64,000 bases of DNA from Stakelama pacifica (GTDB lineage Bacteria > Pseudomonadota > Alphaproteobacteria > Sphingomonadales > Sphingomonadaceae), in the NCBI RefSeq assembly GCF_004361835.1, contig NZ_SNWD01000013.1:40852-104851 (forward strand), read 5' to 3'. Every line of letters begins with the position of its first letter. The first letter of the stretch is position 1. Shown here piece by piece: positions 1 through 9,592 of this stretch. The notes under the pieces are model-generated. The model made no database searches, was not told the origin of the DNA, and saw only the letters and a program-made list of their open reading frames with translations. Made by a program: the position numbers and the translations under genes.

Positions 1-2420
1 TCGAGATTGTCGGTGCCCTGAACCGGCATCAACTGGCCGCCGAAGATCAGCGATTGCGGCGAATTGGGCCGGTTGATCAGCATGACGCGATTTTCCGCCT
101 TCGGCGTCGGCGCATCGAAATTCTTTACCGGTTTTACGCCGCTGACCTTCCAGTCGCCGAAGCTCTTTTCCAGCAGCGGCATCACTGCAGCAAGCGTGGT
201 ATCGCCGACCACGAAGATCGTCGCATTGTCGGGGCGCAGCCACTGGCCGTGAAAGCCCTTCAGATCGGCAGTGCTCAGCTTTGCGACCACCGCCGGATCG
301 CCGGTGCCGCGGAACGGCACGCCATAGGGATATTTTTCGCCGTACAGCAGCGGCGGCAGGGTGCGCAGCGCGATGCCGATCGGGCTCTTCATTTCTTCCG
401 CGATCGAGGCAAGCTGCTGCGCGCGAACGCGATCGACATCGGCGGGGCGGAAGGCCGGGTTGCGCACCACATCCGCCATCAGGCCCAGCGACGGGGCAAG
501 ATTGGGGGTCAGCGCGCTGAGATACACGCCGCTGCTGTCCATCGAACCGCTGGCACTGAGCGTCGCGCCGAGCCGCTCCTGCTCCTCGGCGATCTGCACG
601 CCGGTCAGCCGCGTCGTGCCCTCATCGAGCAGCGAGAGCATGAACGACTGCGTGCCGAGCGCGTCGCGCGGATCGGCGGCTGCGCCCGCATCGAAATCGA
701 TCGCCACATTGACGACCGGTACGCCGCTGCGCTGCGCGAAAACCACCGGAATGCCGTTCGACAGTCTGGCATGTTCGACGGTCGGGAAATCGAGATCGGG
801 AATCTTGCCCACTTCGGGCAGTTTCGACCGATCAACGCCCGCGCTGGTGCTTTGCGGCGCGGTTTCGGCGGCATCGGAGGCGGCACGTTCCAGCGGCGTA
901 GCGGTGTGGGCGGGCGTTTCCGCCATCGGATGTTCGCCAGCGAGCGGCGCGCGGTAATAATTGGGCGCACTGCCCGATACCACCTTGCCCGCGCCGACGC
1001 CCGTCGCCTCTTCATAATCGCCGCTGCGCTGCCCCGGCGAAAGCGTGTAGGAGAATACCGGGCGCGACAGCCATTTGTCGGCAACGCTGCGCACTTCCGC
1101 GGGCGTCAGCGCCACCGTCGCGTCGAGCCGCTTTTTGTAATAATCGGGATCGTTCGCATAGACCGCGCCCTCGGCCAGCGTCACTGCCTTGCCCGAAAAA
1201 CCGCCGACCGATTCCAGTCCGCGAATGGTGCTTGCGACATTTTGCGTCTTGGCGCGCTGAAGCTCGGCCGCAGTCGGACCGTTTTTGAGGAAATCGGCAA
1301 TGATCGCGTCGAGGCGCTTACCGAGCATCTCGGGATCGACGCCGGGCTTCGCCACCGCCGTCACCGTGAACACGCCGACGCGTTCGAACTCTTCATACCC
1401 GGCCGACACGCTGACCGCGAGCTTTTCATCGCGGACAAGCTGATTGTCGAGGCGCGAGCTGGCAAGCCCGCCCAGCACGCTCGCCGCCATGTTGAGCGCC
1501 GCCGCATCCTTCGACAACATACCCGGCACTGCCCAGACGCGTGCGATGGTGGTGTTCGCGACCTGATCCTTGAAATCCTTGTGCACCGGCGCGGAAAGCG
1601 TCGGGACATCGGCCTCTGCGGGATGCGATTGCGGCCCGCGCGGAATGTCGCCGAAATATTTGGTGACGAGCTTTTTCGCGTCGGGAAGGTCGATATCGCC
1701 CGACAGCACCAGCACGGCGTTGTTGGGGCCGTAATGGTCGCGGAACCAACCCTTCACCGTGTCGAGGCTTGCCGCATCCAGATCGGCCATCGAACCGATG
1801 GTGGTGTGGTGATAGGGATGGCCTTCGGGAAACAGCGTTGCATACAGATCATAATCGATCAGCCCGCCGGGCTGGTTATCGCCCTGACGCTTTTCGTTCT
1901 GAACGACGCCGCGCTGGATATCGAGCTTCTTCTGCGTGACCGCGCCGAGCAGATGGCCCATCCGGTCGCTTTCGAGGAAAAGCGCCGTGTCGAGCGCGCC
2001 GCGCGGCACCGTTTCGAAATAATTGGTGCGGTCGAAATAGGTCGTGCCGTTCAGGTCGGTCGCGCCGATCGCCTGCATCGGGGTGAACCAGCTCTGATCG
2101 CTGTTTTCCGACCCGCCGAACATCAGATGTTCGAACAGATGCGCAAAGCCGGTCTTGCCCTTCGGTTCGTCCTTCGACCCGACATGATACCAGACCGAGA
2201 CCGCGACGACCGGCGCCTTATGATCGGGCGCGACCACAACGCGCAGACCGTTCGGCAGGGTAAAGGTCTGGTACGGGATATTCACGTCCGCGACGAGCTG
2301 CGAAAGCGGCGCCGCATCCTGCTTCTCAAGCGCAGCCGGCCCCGAGGACTGGGCAAGCGCGGTGGAAGAGACGGACAGCAACAAGCCTGTCGCAGCAAGC
2401 GAAATGGTCGAGCGAATCAT
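1..2420 (-). CDS. M16-family zinc metallopeptidase, exported (C-terminus beyond window)
   Basis: A Zn-dependent inverzincin peptidase of the insulinase/pitrilysin family that probably degrades peptides in the periplasm. The start at 2420 gives a hydrophobic N-terminus ending in an Ala-Leu-Ala cleavage site near residue 23, a typical Sec signal peptide. The inverted zinc motif HxxEH is visible as HLFEH at residues 94-98, inside the family context GFAHLFEHLMF. About 806 codons lie in the window and the frame is open at the left edge. Full two-domain M16 proteins are about 950 residues, so probably the last 100-150 residues are missing here. It is divergent from clpB with about 210 bp between. 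A 12-bp near-palindrome, TGCAGAACTGCA (2434-2445), lies just upstream of the start. Confidence 0.93.
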   Translation of the reverse strand, partial: MIRSTISLAATGLLLSVSSTALAQSSGPAALEKQDAAPLSQLVADVNIPYQTFTLPNGLRVVVAPDHKAPVVAVSVWYHVGSKDEPKGKTGFAHLFEHLMFGGSENSDQSWFTPMQAIGATDLNGTTYFDRTNYFETVPRGALDTALFLESDRMGHLLGAVTQKKLDIQRGVVQNEKRQGDNQPGGLIDYDLYATLFPEGHPYHHTTIGSMADLDAASLDTVKGWFRDHYGPNNAVLVLSGDIDLPDAKKLVTKYFGDIPRGPQSHPAEADVPTLSAPVHKDFKDQVANTTIARVWAVPGMLSKDAAALNMAASVLGGLASSRLDNQLVRDEKLAVSVSAGYEEFERVGVFTVTAVAKPGVDPEMLGKRLDAIIADFLKNGPTAAELQRAKTQNVASTIRGLESVGGFSGKAVTLAEGAVYANDPDYYKKRLDATVALTPAEVRSVADKWLSRPVFSYTLSPGQRSGDYEEATGVGAGKVVSGSAPNYYRAPLAGEHPMAETPAHTATPLERAASDAAETAPQSTSAGVDRSKLPEVGKIPDLDFPTVEHARLSNGIPVVFAQRSGVPVVNVAIDFDAGAAADPRDALGTQSFMLSLLDEGTTRLTGVQIAEEQERLGATLSASGSMDSSGVYLSALTPNLAPSLGLMADVVRNPAFRPADVDRVRAQQLASIAEEMKSPIGIALRTLPPLLYGEKYPYGVPFRGTGDPAVVAKLSTADLKGFHGQWLRPDNATIFVVGDTTLAAVMPLLEKSFGDWKVSGVKPVKNFDAPTPKAENRVMLINRPNSPQSLIFGGQLMPVQGTDNL

Positions 2421-2575
2421 AAAGGGTCCCCCATGCAGAACTGCACTTCTTTGCATGTGTGACATGGTGACAATACACCCGCGAAAGGCAAGCCCTTTCG
2501 TCACAATCGATACGGTATGCGTATCAGTCCCGATTGCACTTGTGCGTCCGGCTGCACACATTGGAACGGATGGGA

Positions 2576-2603
2576 CTTGTGTTGTATATTTGCAACACTA
2601 TCT
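2576..2603 (+). promoter_or_regulatory. Candidate heat-shock (RpoH) promoter of clpB with an embedded inverted repeat
   Basis: CTTGTG at 2576-2581 and CTATCT at 2598-2603 are separated by 16 bp. This resembles the alphaproteobacterial sigma-32 pattern CTTG-N16/17-CYTATNT and sits 28 bp before the clpB start. The spacer carries a perfect inverted repeat, GTGTTG-N8-CAACAC (2579-2598), which could be an operator. The promoter match is by eye only. clpB being RpoH-controlled is general knowledge. Confidence 0.5.
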
Positions 2604-2631
2604 GTTAGTCAAAGCCTGACAGGGAAATGAC

Positions 2632-5211
2632 ATGAATCTCGAAAAATTTACCGATCGCGCGAAGGGGTTTCTCCAATCCGCGCAAACCGTCGCCATCCGC
2701 ATGAACCATCAGCAGATCACGCCTTCGCACCTGTTGAAGGCGCTGCTCGAGGACAGCGAAGGCATGGCATCCGGCCTGATCGCAAAGGCCGGTGGCGATC
2801 CGCGCCGCGCGGTCAGCGAAACCGACGCCACACTTTCCAAACTGCCCGCCGTTTCCGGTTCGGGCGCGCAAAGTGCCCCCGGCCTGACCAACGATAGCGT
2901 CCGCGTGCTCGATCAGGCGGAGCAGGTCGCGGCGAAGGCTGGCGACAGCTTCGTCACGGTCGAGCGGCTGTTGCTGGCGCTCGTGCTGTCGACCACCACC
3001 GCGGCGGGCAAGGCGCTGGCCGATGCAGGCGTCGAGGCGGAAAAGCTGAACGCCGCGATCAACGATCTGCGTGGCGGACGCACCGCCGATACGGCCAGCG
3101 CCGAAGACCGCTATGATGCGCTGAAGAAATTCGCCACCGACCTGACCGAGGCTGCCCGCGCGGGCAAGCTGGACCCGGTGATCGGGCGCGATGAGGAAAT
3201 CCGACGCACGGTGCAGATTCTAGCGCGGCGGACCAAGAACAATCCCGTGCTGATCGGCGAACCCGGCGTGGGCAAGACCGCCATTGCCGAAGGACTGGCG
3301 CTGCGCATCGTCAATGGCGACGTTCCCGATAACCTGAAAGACCGCACGCTGATGGCGCTCGATATGGGTTCGCTGATCGCGGGCGCAAAATATCGCGGCG
3401 AGTTCGAAGAGCGGCTGAAAGGCGTGCTCGACGAAGTTAAGGGGGCCGAGGGGCATATCATCCTGTTCATCGATGAGATGCACACGCTGATCGGTGCAGG
3501 CAAGACCGATGGCGCAATGGATGCCGGCAATCTGCTGAAGCCCGCGCTTGCCCGCGGCGAACTGCATTGCATCGGCGCGACGACGCTCGACGAATATCGC
3601 AAATATGTCGAAAAGGATGCGGCGTTGCAGCGGCGGTTCCAGCCGGTGTTCGTCGATGAACCTTCGGTCGAGGACACGATCTCGATCCTGCGCGGGATCA
3701 AGGAGAAATACGAGCTGCATCACGGCGTGCGGATCACCGACGGCGCGATCGTGGCGGCGGCGACGCTCTCCAATCGCTATATCACCGACCGTTTCCTGCC
3801 CGACAAAGCGATAGACCTGATGGATGAGGCGGCAAGCCGGATCCGCATGGAAGTCGAGTCCAAGCCCGAAGAGATCGAAGCGCTCGACCGGCGGATCATC
3901 CAGCTCAAGATCGAGCGCGAGGCGCTGAAAAAAGAAACCGATCAGGCATCGCAGGACCGGCTGGCGAAGCTCGAAGACGAGCTTGCCGGGCTGGAGGCGG
4001 AATCGGCGCAGCTTACCGAACGCTGGCAGGCCGAAAAGGTCAAGATCCAGTCTGAGGCGAAGCTGAAGGAACAGCTCGATCAGGCGCGGATCGAACTGGA
4101 ACAGGCGCAGCGTTCGGGCGATCTCGGCCGGGCGGGCGAGCTTTCCTATGGCACGATCCCGTCGCTCGAGAAACAGCTTGCCGAGGCGCAGGGCGCGACC
4201 GAGGGCGCGATGCTGCGCGAGGAAGTGACCAGCGACGATATCGCCTCGGTCGTCAGCCGCTGGACCGGCGTGCCGATGGACAAGATGATGGAGGGCGAGC
4301 GCGAGAAGCTGCTCCAGATGGAGCAGGCGCTGGGCAAGCGTGTGATCGGTCAGGCGGACGCGGTAAAAGCCGTGTCGACCGCCGTGCGCCGTGCCCGTGC
4401 GGGACTGCAGGACCCGAACCGGCCGCTGGGATCGTTCCTGTTCCTTGGCCCCACCGGCGTCGGCAAGACCGAACTGACCAAGGCGCTCGCCGAATTTCTG
4501 TTCGACGACAGCAACGCGATGGTGCGCATCGACATGAGCGAGTTCATGGAAAAGCACGCGGTCGCGCGGCTGATCGGTGCGCCTCCGGGCTATGTCGGCT
4601 ATGAAGAAGGCGGCGTGCTGACCGAAGCGGTGCGGCGGCGGCCCTATCAGGTCGTGCTCTTCGACGAGGTCGAAAAGGCACATAGCGATGTGTTCAACGT
4701 GCTGCTGCAGGTGCTCGATGACGGGCGGCTGACCGACAGTCAGGGGCGCACGGTCGATTTTTCGAACACGATCATCATCATGACGTCGAACCTCGGCTCG
4801 CAATATCTGACCAATCTCGACGCCGGTCAGTCGGTCGAGGATGTCGAACCGCAGGTCATGGACGTGGTCCGCGCCCATTTCCGGCCCGAATTCCTCAACC
4901 GCCTCGACGAGATCATCCTGTTCCACAAGCTGGGTCAGGAGCATATGGGGCCGATCGTCGATATTCAGGTGGCGCGCGTGCAGCGGCTGCTCGCCGATCG
5001 CAAGATCACCATCGACCTCACCCAGGGCGCGCGCGACTGGCTCGGCCGGGTGGGATACGACCCGGTATACGGCGCCCGCCCGCTAAAACGCGCAGTGCAA
5101 CGCTATCTGCAAGACCCGCTCGCCGACATGATCCTGCGCGGACAGGTGAAGGACGGGGTTACGGTGCATGTTGAAGAAGGCGATGGCGGGTTGGTGCTGG
5201 GGGTGGTTTGA
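2632..5211 (+). CDS. clpB: ATP-dependent disaggregase chaperone ClpB
   Basis: A hexameric AAA+ disaggregase that works with DnaK/DnaJ/GrpE to extract polypeptides from heat-induced aggregates in the cytoplasm. The 859-residue length is normal. Visible parts in order: Clp N-domain (about 1-145); first AAA+ module with Walker A GEPGVGKT at about residue 209 and Walker [14 protein letters not shown]; the coiled-coil middle domain (about 410-525, Glu/Lys/Gln-rich), which distinguishes ClpB from ClpA/ClpC; second AAA+ module with GPTGVGKT at about 606 and [11 protein letters not shown]; and the C-terminal D2-small domain. The start is supported by AGGGA seven bases upstream (2621-2625). A heat-shock-like promoter lies just before it. 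It converges on the receptor gene at 5299-8457. Confidence 0.98.
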   Translation: MNLEKFTDRAKGFLQSAQTVAIRMNHQQITPSHLLKALLEDSEGMASGLIAKAGGDPRRAVSETDATLSKLPAVSGSGAQSAPGLTNDSVRVLDQAEQVAAKAGDSFVTVERLLLALVLSTTTAAGKALADAGVEAEKLNAAINDLRGGRTADTASAEDRYDALKKFATDLTEAARAGKLDPVIGRDEEIRRTVQILARRTKNNPVLIGEPGVGKTAIAEGLALRIVNGDVPDNLKDRTLMALDMGSLIAGAKYRGEFEERLKGVLDEVKGAEGHIILFIDEMHTLIGAGKTDGAMDAGNLLKPALARGELHCIGATTLDEYRKYVEKDAALQRRFQPVFVDEPSVEDTISILRGIKEKYELHHGVRITDGAIVAAATLSNRYITDRFLPDKAIDLMDEAASRIRMEVESKPEEIEALDRRIIQLKIEREALKKETDQASQDRLAKLEDELAGLEAESAQLTERWQAEKVKIQSEAKLKEQLDQARIELEQAQRSGDLGRAGELSYGTIPSLEKQLAEAQGATEGAMLREEVTSDDIASVVSRWTGVPMDKMMEGEREKLLQMEQALGKRVIGQADAVKAVSTAVRRARAGLQDPNRPLGSFLFLGPTGVGKTELTKALAEFLFDDSNAMVRIDMSEFMEKHAVARLIGAPPGYVGYEEGGVLTEAVRRRPYQVVLFDEVEKAHSDVFNVLLQVLDDGRLTDSQGRTVDFSNTIIIMTSNLGSQYLTNLDAGQSVEDVEPQVMDVVRAHFRPEFLNRLDEIILFHKLGQEHMGPIVDIQVARVQRLLADRKITIDLTQGARDWLGRVGYDPVYGARPLKRAVQRYLQDPLADMILRGQVKDGVTVHVEEGDGGLVLGVV

Positions 5212-5242
5212 ATAAAAAAAGGGACCGGCACTAGCCGGTCCC
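5212..5242 (-). terminator. Rho-independent terminator of the first TonB receptor gene
   Basis: A perfect 9-bp stem (GGGACCGGC / GCCGGTCCC, loop of 4; 5221-5242) is followed, on the minus strand, by a run of seven T residues (complement of 5214-5220). The T-run lies on the minus-strand exit side, so it serves the receptor gene ending at 5299. It could also weakly stop clpB transcripts. Confidence 0.88.
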
Positions 5243-5255
5243 CCAATTCAATGCC

Positions 5256-5285
5256 GCTGAGGCTGGTCACTCGACCAGCCTCAGC
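5256..5285. repeat. Perfect 13-bp hairpin between clpB and the receptor stop
   Basis: GCTGAGGCTGGTC and its exact complement flank a 4-base loop. The hairpin sits between the receptor stop codon (5299) and the T-tailed terminator at 5212-5242, giving tandem hairpins. It has no T-run of its own. It may protect the 3' end of the receptor mRNA from exonucleases, or help insulate the two convergent genes. Confidence 0.7.
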
Positions 5286-5298
5286 CAGTTGAAGCTCT

Positions 5299-8200
5299 TT
5301 ATAGCGCGATATCCAATCCAAGCCGGACATAACGCGGCGACTGATAGCGATTTGGCAGCCCATAGGTTGGGTCTGGAACAAAAGTCACTGTACCATCAGC
5401 TGATACGGTGCGTCCCAGATCTCCAAGCTGATTGCGGTTCATAACCGCTCTGGAATTGAACAGATTGAACACGTCGGCGCGCAGTCGAACCTCACGATCA
5501 CCAAAGTGGAGATTATAACCCAGTTGCACATCGAACTGGGTCAACCAATCAGTCTTTTCCCCCTCTCCACGCGGACTTGGCTGGCCTCCGCAGTAGTGCG
5601 AAGCCGCACGATAAGCACGTGCGAACCGATCTGTCGGGTGATAACCATAGCAGCTAAGGTGGTTAGGCGACGCAAATTGTGAATTCACGCCAATAGTGAA
5701 ATCATCGTTTAGTGCCACAGCGCCATAAAGTTTGAGGATATGGCGCCGATCGCTGGGCAGATATCCATAGGAATAGTCGACGAAGCCCGGCTGATCAAAA
5801 TCTTGCGTAATGCCTGCGTCCGTTTGACCGAAATCAGACTGCACATAGCCTTCAATGTTACCTCTCGATTTCGACCAGGTGTAGCTGCCACCAACCGAAA
5901 ACGAACCGTTCCATGCTCGATCGAATTTTAATTGCAACGCATCATAGGTCCTCTTTGCTGGACCATAACCGAGTTGATCTGCAGTAAGCGTCACCTCTCG
6001 TCCGTCCAGATCGGTTCCCGGTGCGAGCAAACCAACCGTAATGTCTTTCCCAGGGTTGTTGATAACATATTGGTTGAAACCGGTCCAGATATCGCCACAC
6101 GCGACCGGATCGCCGGTTGCATTATCCGTGGCGACGATCCCGTTAGCATTGCAATAATCGATAACCGCAGCGTCGATTGCAGAGTCTTCCGCCGTACGAT
6201 CAAGATTGCGATGAGTGAACGTGAGGCGGAACGACCACATATCAATGCGATGTTCATAGCCCACGATGACTTCGCTCTCGCGCGTTGCCTTTAACCCCGA
6301 ATCGATGGCCTGCGTCGTATCGATATCTGCGCCGTTGCCCGTCACAGCACAATTCGTCGTCGCACCATTAGGAACAAGAGCAAAGGGGCACGCAGTCTGA
6401 TATTCGCTGTCCGTCTGCACCAATTCGTCAAGGGACGGCAGACCGGTCTGCGGATTGATAGAATCGGAATAGTAGCGCTGGCTAAAGTAATATGACGGCG
6501 CACCTTGGCGGAAAGCCGTATTGCTCGCTACAGGGAGATAGTACCAGCCATAAGAGCCAAACAGCTTCCCGGTCGTGCCCGGCACATCATACGTAAATCC
6601 GAGCCGCGGAGCATAGTTCTTTTTCAGATCGACAAGTGGATTACCACCCGGCTTGTTCACGCGGAAATCATCGCGCCGTACACCAAGATTCAGCGTCAAA
6701 CGATCCGTCAACTGCCACTCATCTTCGAGATAGTACGCTTGATTCTTTGACTCAAAGGAACCGCCCGTGTTGAAATAATTCAACTCCACTACATTGCGAC
6801 CATTTAGCGGCGCTCTATAGAACAAATTATAACCGGCGTTGCCTAACTGAGCATTGTATGCTTCCTGCGAAAGATATCCATCGGCCAACAATTGATCAGC
6901 ACCGGTACGCACAGAAACCTTGTTCAAGGTGTTCTTTTCTTGATCGTAGCCGAACCGGATATGGTGGTCACCAAAAGCAGAGAAATAGATATCTGCATCA
7001 GCACGAATAAATTTTCGCTCGGTGTTATATGGACTATCTATTGTGTCATTCGTCTGATCCGTAAATAGCCCGCCATTAGGTACGCCAGATATAGTCCCCC
7101 CTGACGAATTCTGAACGTAAGGCAGACTGCCCGCGCCGGCGATACTGATTTGGTCAAAACGATCCCGAACGCGTCCAAAAGCGGCCGATACTGTAAACCA
7201 GTCTGTGAAATTTCCGGTGTATTTACCAACATAGCTCACGCCACCGTGCGGCTCATCGATTACGGTTTTGGCCGCACCAATATTCGGCGATCCGTCAACC
7301 ACGCTATAAGCGCGATCATAAACTGTGTCGGTATTGCGGTTGTCAAAAATTGTGAATTCGAGATGCTGACTATCGATTGGATACGCATCAACCTTCACCC
7401 CCCAGAATGGATCTGAATTCTCGGTTCGACGTGAAATTTCCGAAACGGGATAGTTTACGATGCTTTTGGTGTTCTGTAACTGCAACAGCCCGTAGACGAA
7501 CAAACGGTCTTTGATGATCGGACCGCTTGCTTCGATTGCTGTCAGCAAACTACTCGATTCGTCATATTTCCGATTGGTTCGAGCGAAATAATTACCATCA
7601 CGATCGCGAGTATAAATGTCTTTCGCACGAGATTGAAGGAAGTTCGGCGCCCAATCAACATGAAGAGCAGCAGAGAAATCGTTGCTTCCTGATTTGGTTA
7701 CTGCATTAACAATTCCGCCGGTAGCTCGGCCAAATTCCGCTTGATAGCCGCCAAGTTTCACATCCACGCTTTTATAAAAATAAAACGGAACTTTTGCGGA
7801 CCCGAGATAATTATCGAAGTTGGTGATATTCAGGCCATTCACGTAATAAGCGTTCTCCGCGACAGAGGCACCGCCAAGCGAAGACAGACCGTTGAACGTA
7901 CTGTTTGTCGAATTTCCCGACACCGTTCCCGGTGCAAGCTGAATGATAGACTGTAAGGTCCGGCCCAAAGGCTTGTCTTTGATGAAGCTCTCTACGTCAA
8001 CATTCAAACCAGTTGTGGTGCCAGTAAACGCTTGCACCGCAGCTTCGCCCGTAACGACGATGTCCTCTCCACCCGCAACCAGCGTGACGGGAATATTGGC
8101 GGTCTGCGATGCCAGCAACCGAACGCCAGTCGCCGTATACGGTGACAACCCTGCTGCCTGTACAGTTAGATCGTACGTGCCGGGGAGAAGCGACGTGAAT

Positions 8201-8457
8201 CGGTAAGATCCGTTGCTGCCGGTCGTCGCCGTACGTGTAACGCCTGTCTGGGTATTGGCGGCGGTTACCGTAGCGGCGGCGACCGGGCTGCCTGTGCCAT
8301 CTGTTACGGTACCGGAGATCGCACCCGACGTATAATCCTGCGCTGCCGCAGGTGCTGCGAACATCGCCGCGCCGCCGATGCTTGCGCCCATCAGCGCCAG
8401 CGCGTGAAGCGCGGTACCACCGCGCAGTTTCTTTCGGTTGAGATAGATGTTTGTCAT
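5299..8457 (-). CDS. TonB-dependent receptor with N-terminal carboxypeptidase-regulatory-like domain (Oar type)
   Basis: An outer-membrane transporter of 1052 residues, presumably driven by TonB-ExbBD; the substrate is not recognisable. I chose the ATG at 8457 because GAGGGAACC lies at the right distance and a signal peptide follows (LRGG-type, ending AAPAAAQ near residue 40). Next comes a beta-sandwich CarboxypepD_reg-like domain (about 45-135, with GTVTDGTGSPVAAATV and YDLTVQAAG), then EDIVVTGEA and the plug, then a long barrel ending YVRLGLDIAL. Composition is odd. The 5' 400 bp is about 60-70% G+C in lines counted by hand, but plug and barrel lines are about 38-43%, far below neighbouring genes. 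A host-type leader and secretion module appear joined to an AT-rich receptor body. Family members include Oar-like proteins and protein or peptide receptors. Confidence 0.93.
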   Translation of the reverse strand: MTNIYLNRKKLRGGTALHALALMGASIGGAAMFAAPAAAQDYTSGAISGTVTDGTGSPVAAATVTAANTQTGVTRTATTGSNGSYRFTSLLPGTYDLTVQAAGLSPYTATGVRLLASQTANIPVTLVAGGEDIVVTGEAAVQAFTGTTTGLNVDVESFIKDKPLGRTLQSIIQLAPGTVSGNSTNSTFNGLSSLGGASVAENAYYVNGLNITNFDNYLGSAKVPFYFYKSVDVKLGGYQAEFGRATGGIVNAVTKSGSNDFSAALHVDWAPNFLQSRAKDIYTRDRDGNYFARTNRKYDESSSLLTAIEASGPIIKDRLFVYGLLQLQNTKSIVNYPVSEISRRTENSDPFWGVKVDAYPIDSQHLEFTIFDNRNTDTVYDRAYSVVDGSPNIGAAKTVIDEPHGGVSYVGKYTGNFTDWFTVSAAFGRVRDRFDQISIAGAGSLPYVQNSSGGTISGVPNGGLFTDQTNDTIDSPYNTERKFIRADADIYFSAFGDHHIRFGYDQEKNTLNKVSVRTGADQLLADGYLSQEAYNAQLGNAGYNLFYRAPLNGRNVVELNYFNTGGSFESKNQAYYLEDEWQLTDRLTLNLGVRRDDFRVNKPGGNPLVDLKKNYAPRLGFTYDVPGTTGKLFGSYGWYYLPVASNTAFRQGAPSYYFSQRYYSDSINPQTGLPSLDELVQTDSEYQTACPFALVPNGATTNCAVTGNGADIDTTQAIDSGLKATRESEVIVGYEHRIDMWSFRLTFTHRNLDRTAEDSAIDAAVIDYCNANGIVATDNATGDPVACGDIWTGFNQYVINNPGKDITVGLLAPGTDLDGREVTLTADQLGYGPAKRTYDALQLKFDRAWNGSFSVGGSYTWSKSRGNIEGYVQSDFGQTDAGITQDFDQPGFVDYSYGYLPSDRRHILKLYGAVALNDDFTIGVNSQFASPNHLSCYGYHPTDRFARAYRAASHYCGGQPSPRGEGEKTDWLTQFDVQLGYNLHFGDREVRLRADVFNLFNSRAVMNRNQLGDLGRTVSADGTVTFVPDPTYGLPNRYQSPRYVRLGLDIAL

Positions 8458-8845
8458 CACAGGATAGGTTCCCTCGCTTTGATCCAAGGGGCAGCCGCGT
8501 TGTCGCGTTTTCCCCTGGACGGTCCCTGGTTCCCCTCACGCGGTTGCTGCGGTGCATGAGGCGAACATTGCTATTTGATGAACGGGGATTTCGCGGCTGT
8601 AAAGGACGCCAAATTGTAACATGCGCGCCTTTAACGCAGGTGTTACCGGAATGTCACAGGTCGCAAATCAGGAAGAATCTTTCGCAAAGGCGTAGTTTCG
8701 CGCGTGTTGGAACGTGCTCCCGGCCGTGTGTGCGCAACCCGAAATTTTTTTCTCAGACGCGTTTTTATGTGTTTTGACCGAGCCATTGCAATCGGCCGCT
8801 CCCTGAAGCAGATTTACATGTATCTCGATTTTTCAGGAATTGGTT
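8458..8845. other. Intergenic region between divergent receptor and small exported protein
   Basis: About 390 bp with no convincing gene. It must hold the promoters for both divergent genes but I could not assign -35/-10 elements with confidence. Apart from the receptor leader at 8466-8480, I saw only AT-rich stretches (for example around 8740-8775) and no strong inverted repeat. Confidence 0.6.
8466..8480 (-). promoter_or_regulatory. Conserved receptor leader / ribosome-binding segment, copy 1
   Basis: On the minus strand this reads AAAGCGAGGGAACCT, ending 8 bases before the receptor ATG. The identical 15 bases precede the second receptor (12373-12387). It contains the GAGGGA Shine-Dalgarno core, but the identity extends beyond what ribosome binding needs. 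Confidence 0.7.
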
Positions 8846-9331
8846 GTGCGCAAAATCACTTTTCCCATTGGCGGAATGGCGCTTGCCGCCTTATTTTCAA
8901 CGGGCCAGCCGGCAAATGCGCAGGAGAGCGATGGCAGCCAGCAGATCGATGAGTGCCGTTCGATAAAAGATCGCGATGCCCGACTTGCCTGTTACGACGC
9001 TTTGCCCGTTACGGCGGCGTCACCTGGCACCGCAACACGCCGCAGAGACATGCCAAAGGATGATTTCGGGCTGTCCGAGCGCCGGATGCGATCTGAGCGG
9101 GCGACTGCGCAAAGTGTGGATTCGACCATCAAAGCGCTACGGATATCAGACGGTGGTGAGCGTGAGCTAACGCTCGCCAATGGTCAGGTCTGGACGGTGG
9201 CATCCGATGGAAGACTGGGGAAATGGCTTGAGCCGGGCCAGACTGCGCATATCTCGTCGGGCTTTATGAGCGGATACCGGCTTCGCATCGATGGCGTGAA
9301 GGGAATAGCGGCAGTGCACCGGGTCCGCTGA
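8846..9331 (+). CDS. Small exported protein of unknown function with a Cys-pair motif
   Basis: The 161-residue product starts with a signal peptide (KITFPIGGMALAALFSTGQPANA, ending near residue 24). The mature part opens with DECRSIKDRDARLACYDAL, a short Cys-x11-Cys motif seen near the N-terminus of several periplasmic proteins whose function I cannot name. A predicted small beta-rich C-terminal part (GERELTLANGQVW, HISSGFMSGYRLRIDGVKGI) follows. I chose the GTG at 8846 because AGGA at 8835-8838 is 7 bases away; a TTG at 8840 is too close to it. It is divergent from the AT-rich TonB receptor. No operon partner is seen. Confidence 0.72.
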   Translation: MRKITFPIGGMALAALFSTGQPANAQESDGSQQIDECRSIKDRDARLACYDALPVTAASPGTATRRRDMPKDDFGLSERRMRSERATAQSVDSTIKALRISDGGERELTLANGQVWTVASDGRLGKWLEPGQTAHISSGFMSGYRLRIDGVKGIAAVHRVR

Positions 9332-9429
9332 TCCGGGCTTCGCTATTCTTCGGTCGATTTAACGGTCGGCGACGCTGGTTCGGCGTTCGCTCCCCCATGC
9401 GTTGTCGGGCAGCGATATCACACGTTGTG

Positions 9430-9445
9430 CGGCAGTCGACTGCCG
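9430..9445. repeat. 16-bp perfect palindrome
   Basis: CGGCAGTCGACTGCCG reads the same on both strands. It lies about 100 bp after the small exported protein gene and about 90 bp before the terminator of the second receptor. It has no T-run. It could be a transcription-end hairpin or a protein-binding site. The remainder of 9332-9532 shows nothing recognisable. Confidence 0.5.
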
Positions 9446-9532
9446 TGCCTCCCCAACACGGAAATTACATTCAAGCATTGAATCATTTACGCGCTACCTG
9501 AACTTAAATCTTTCAAAAATCTAAAACCCTCA

Positions 9533-9570
9533 AGACAAAAAAAGGGCGGAGCATCAAATGCTCCGCCCTT
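9533..9570 (-). terminator. Rho-independent terminator of the second TonB receptor gene
   Basis: A 13-bp perfect stem (9542-9554 with 9558-9570, loop CAA) is followed on the minus strand by a run of seven T residues (complement of 9537-9543, partly in the stem). The receptor gene stops at 9593, so this is a textbook intrinsic terminator. Confidence 0.92.
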
Positions 9571-9592
9571 CCCATTTACACGCTTATGCGGA

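Noticed and set aside
54..2462. Long plus-strand reading frame of about 800 codons
   Set aside because: It is antisense to the M16 protease, whose HxxEH motif and signal peptide are on the minus strand. The plus-strand product is Arg/His/Ala-rich with no recognisable domain, as expected from a G+C-rich shadow frame.
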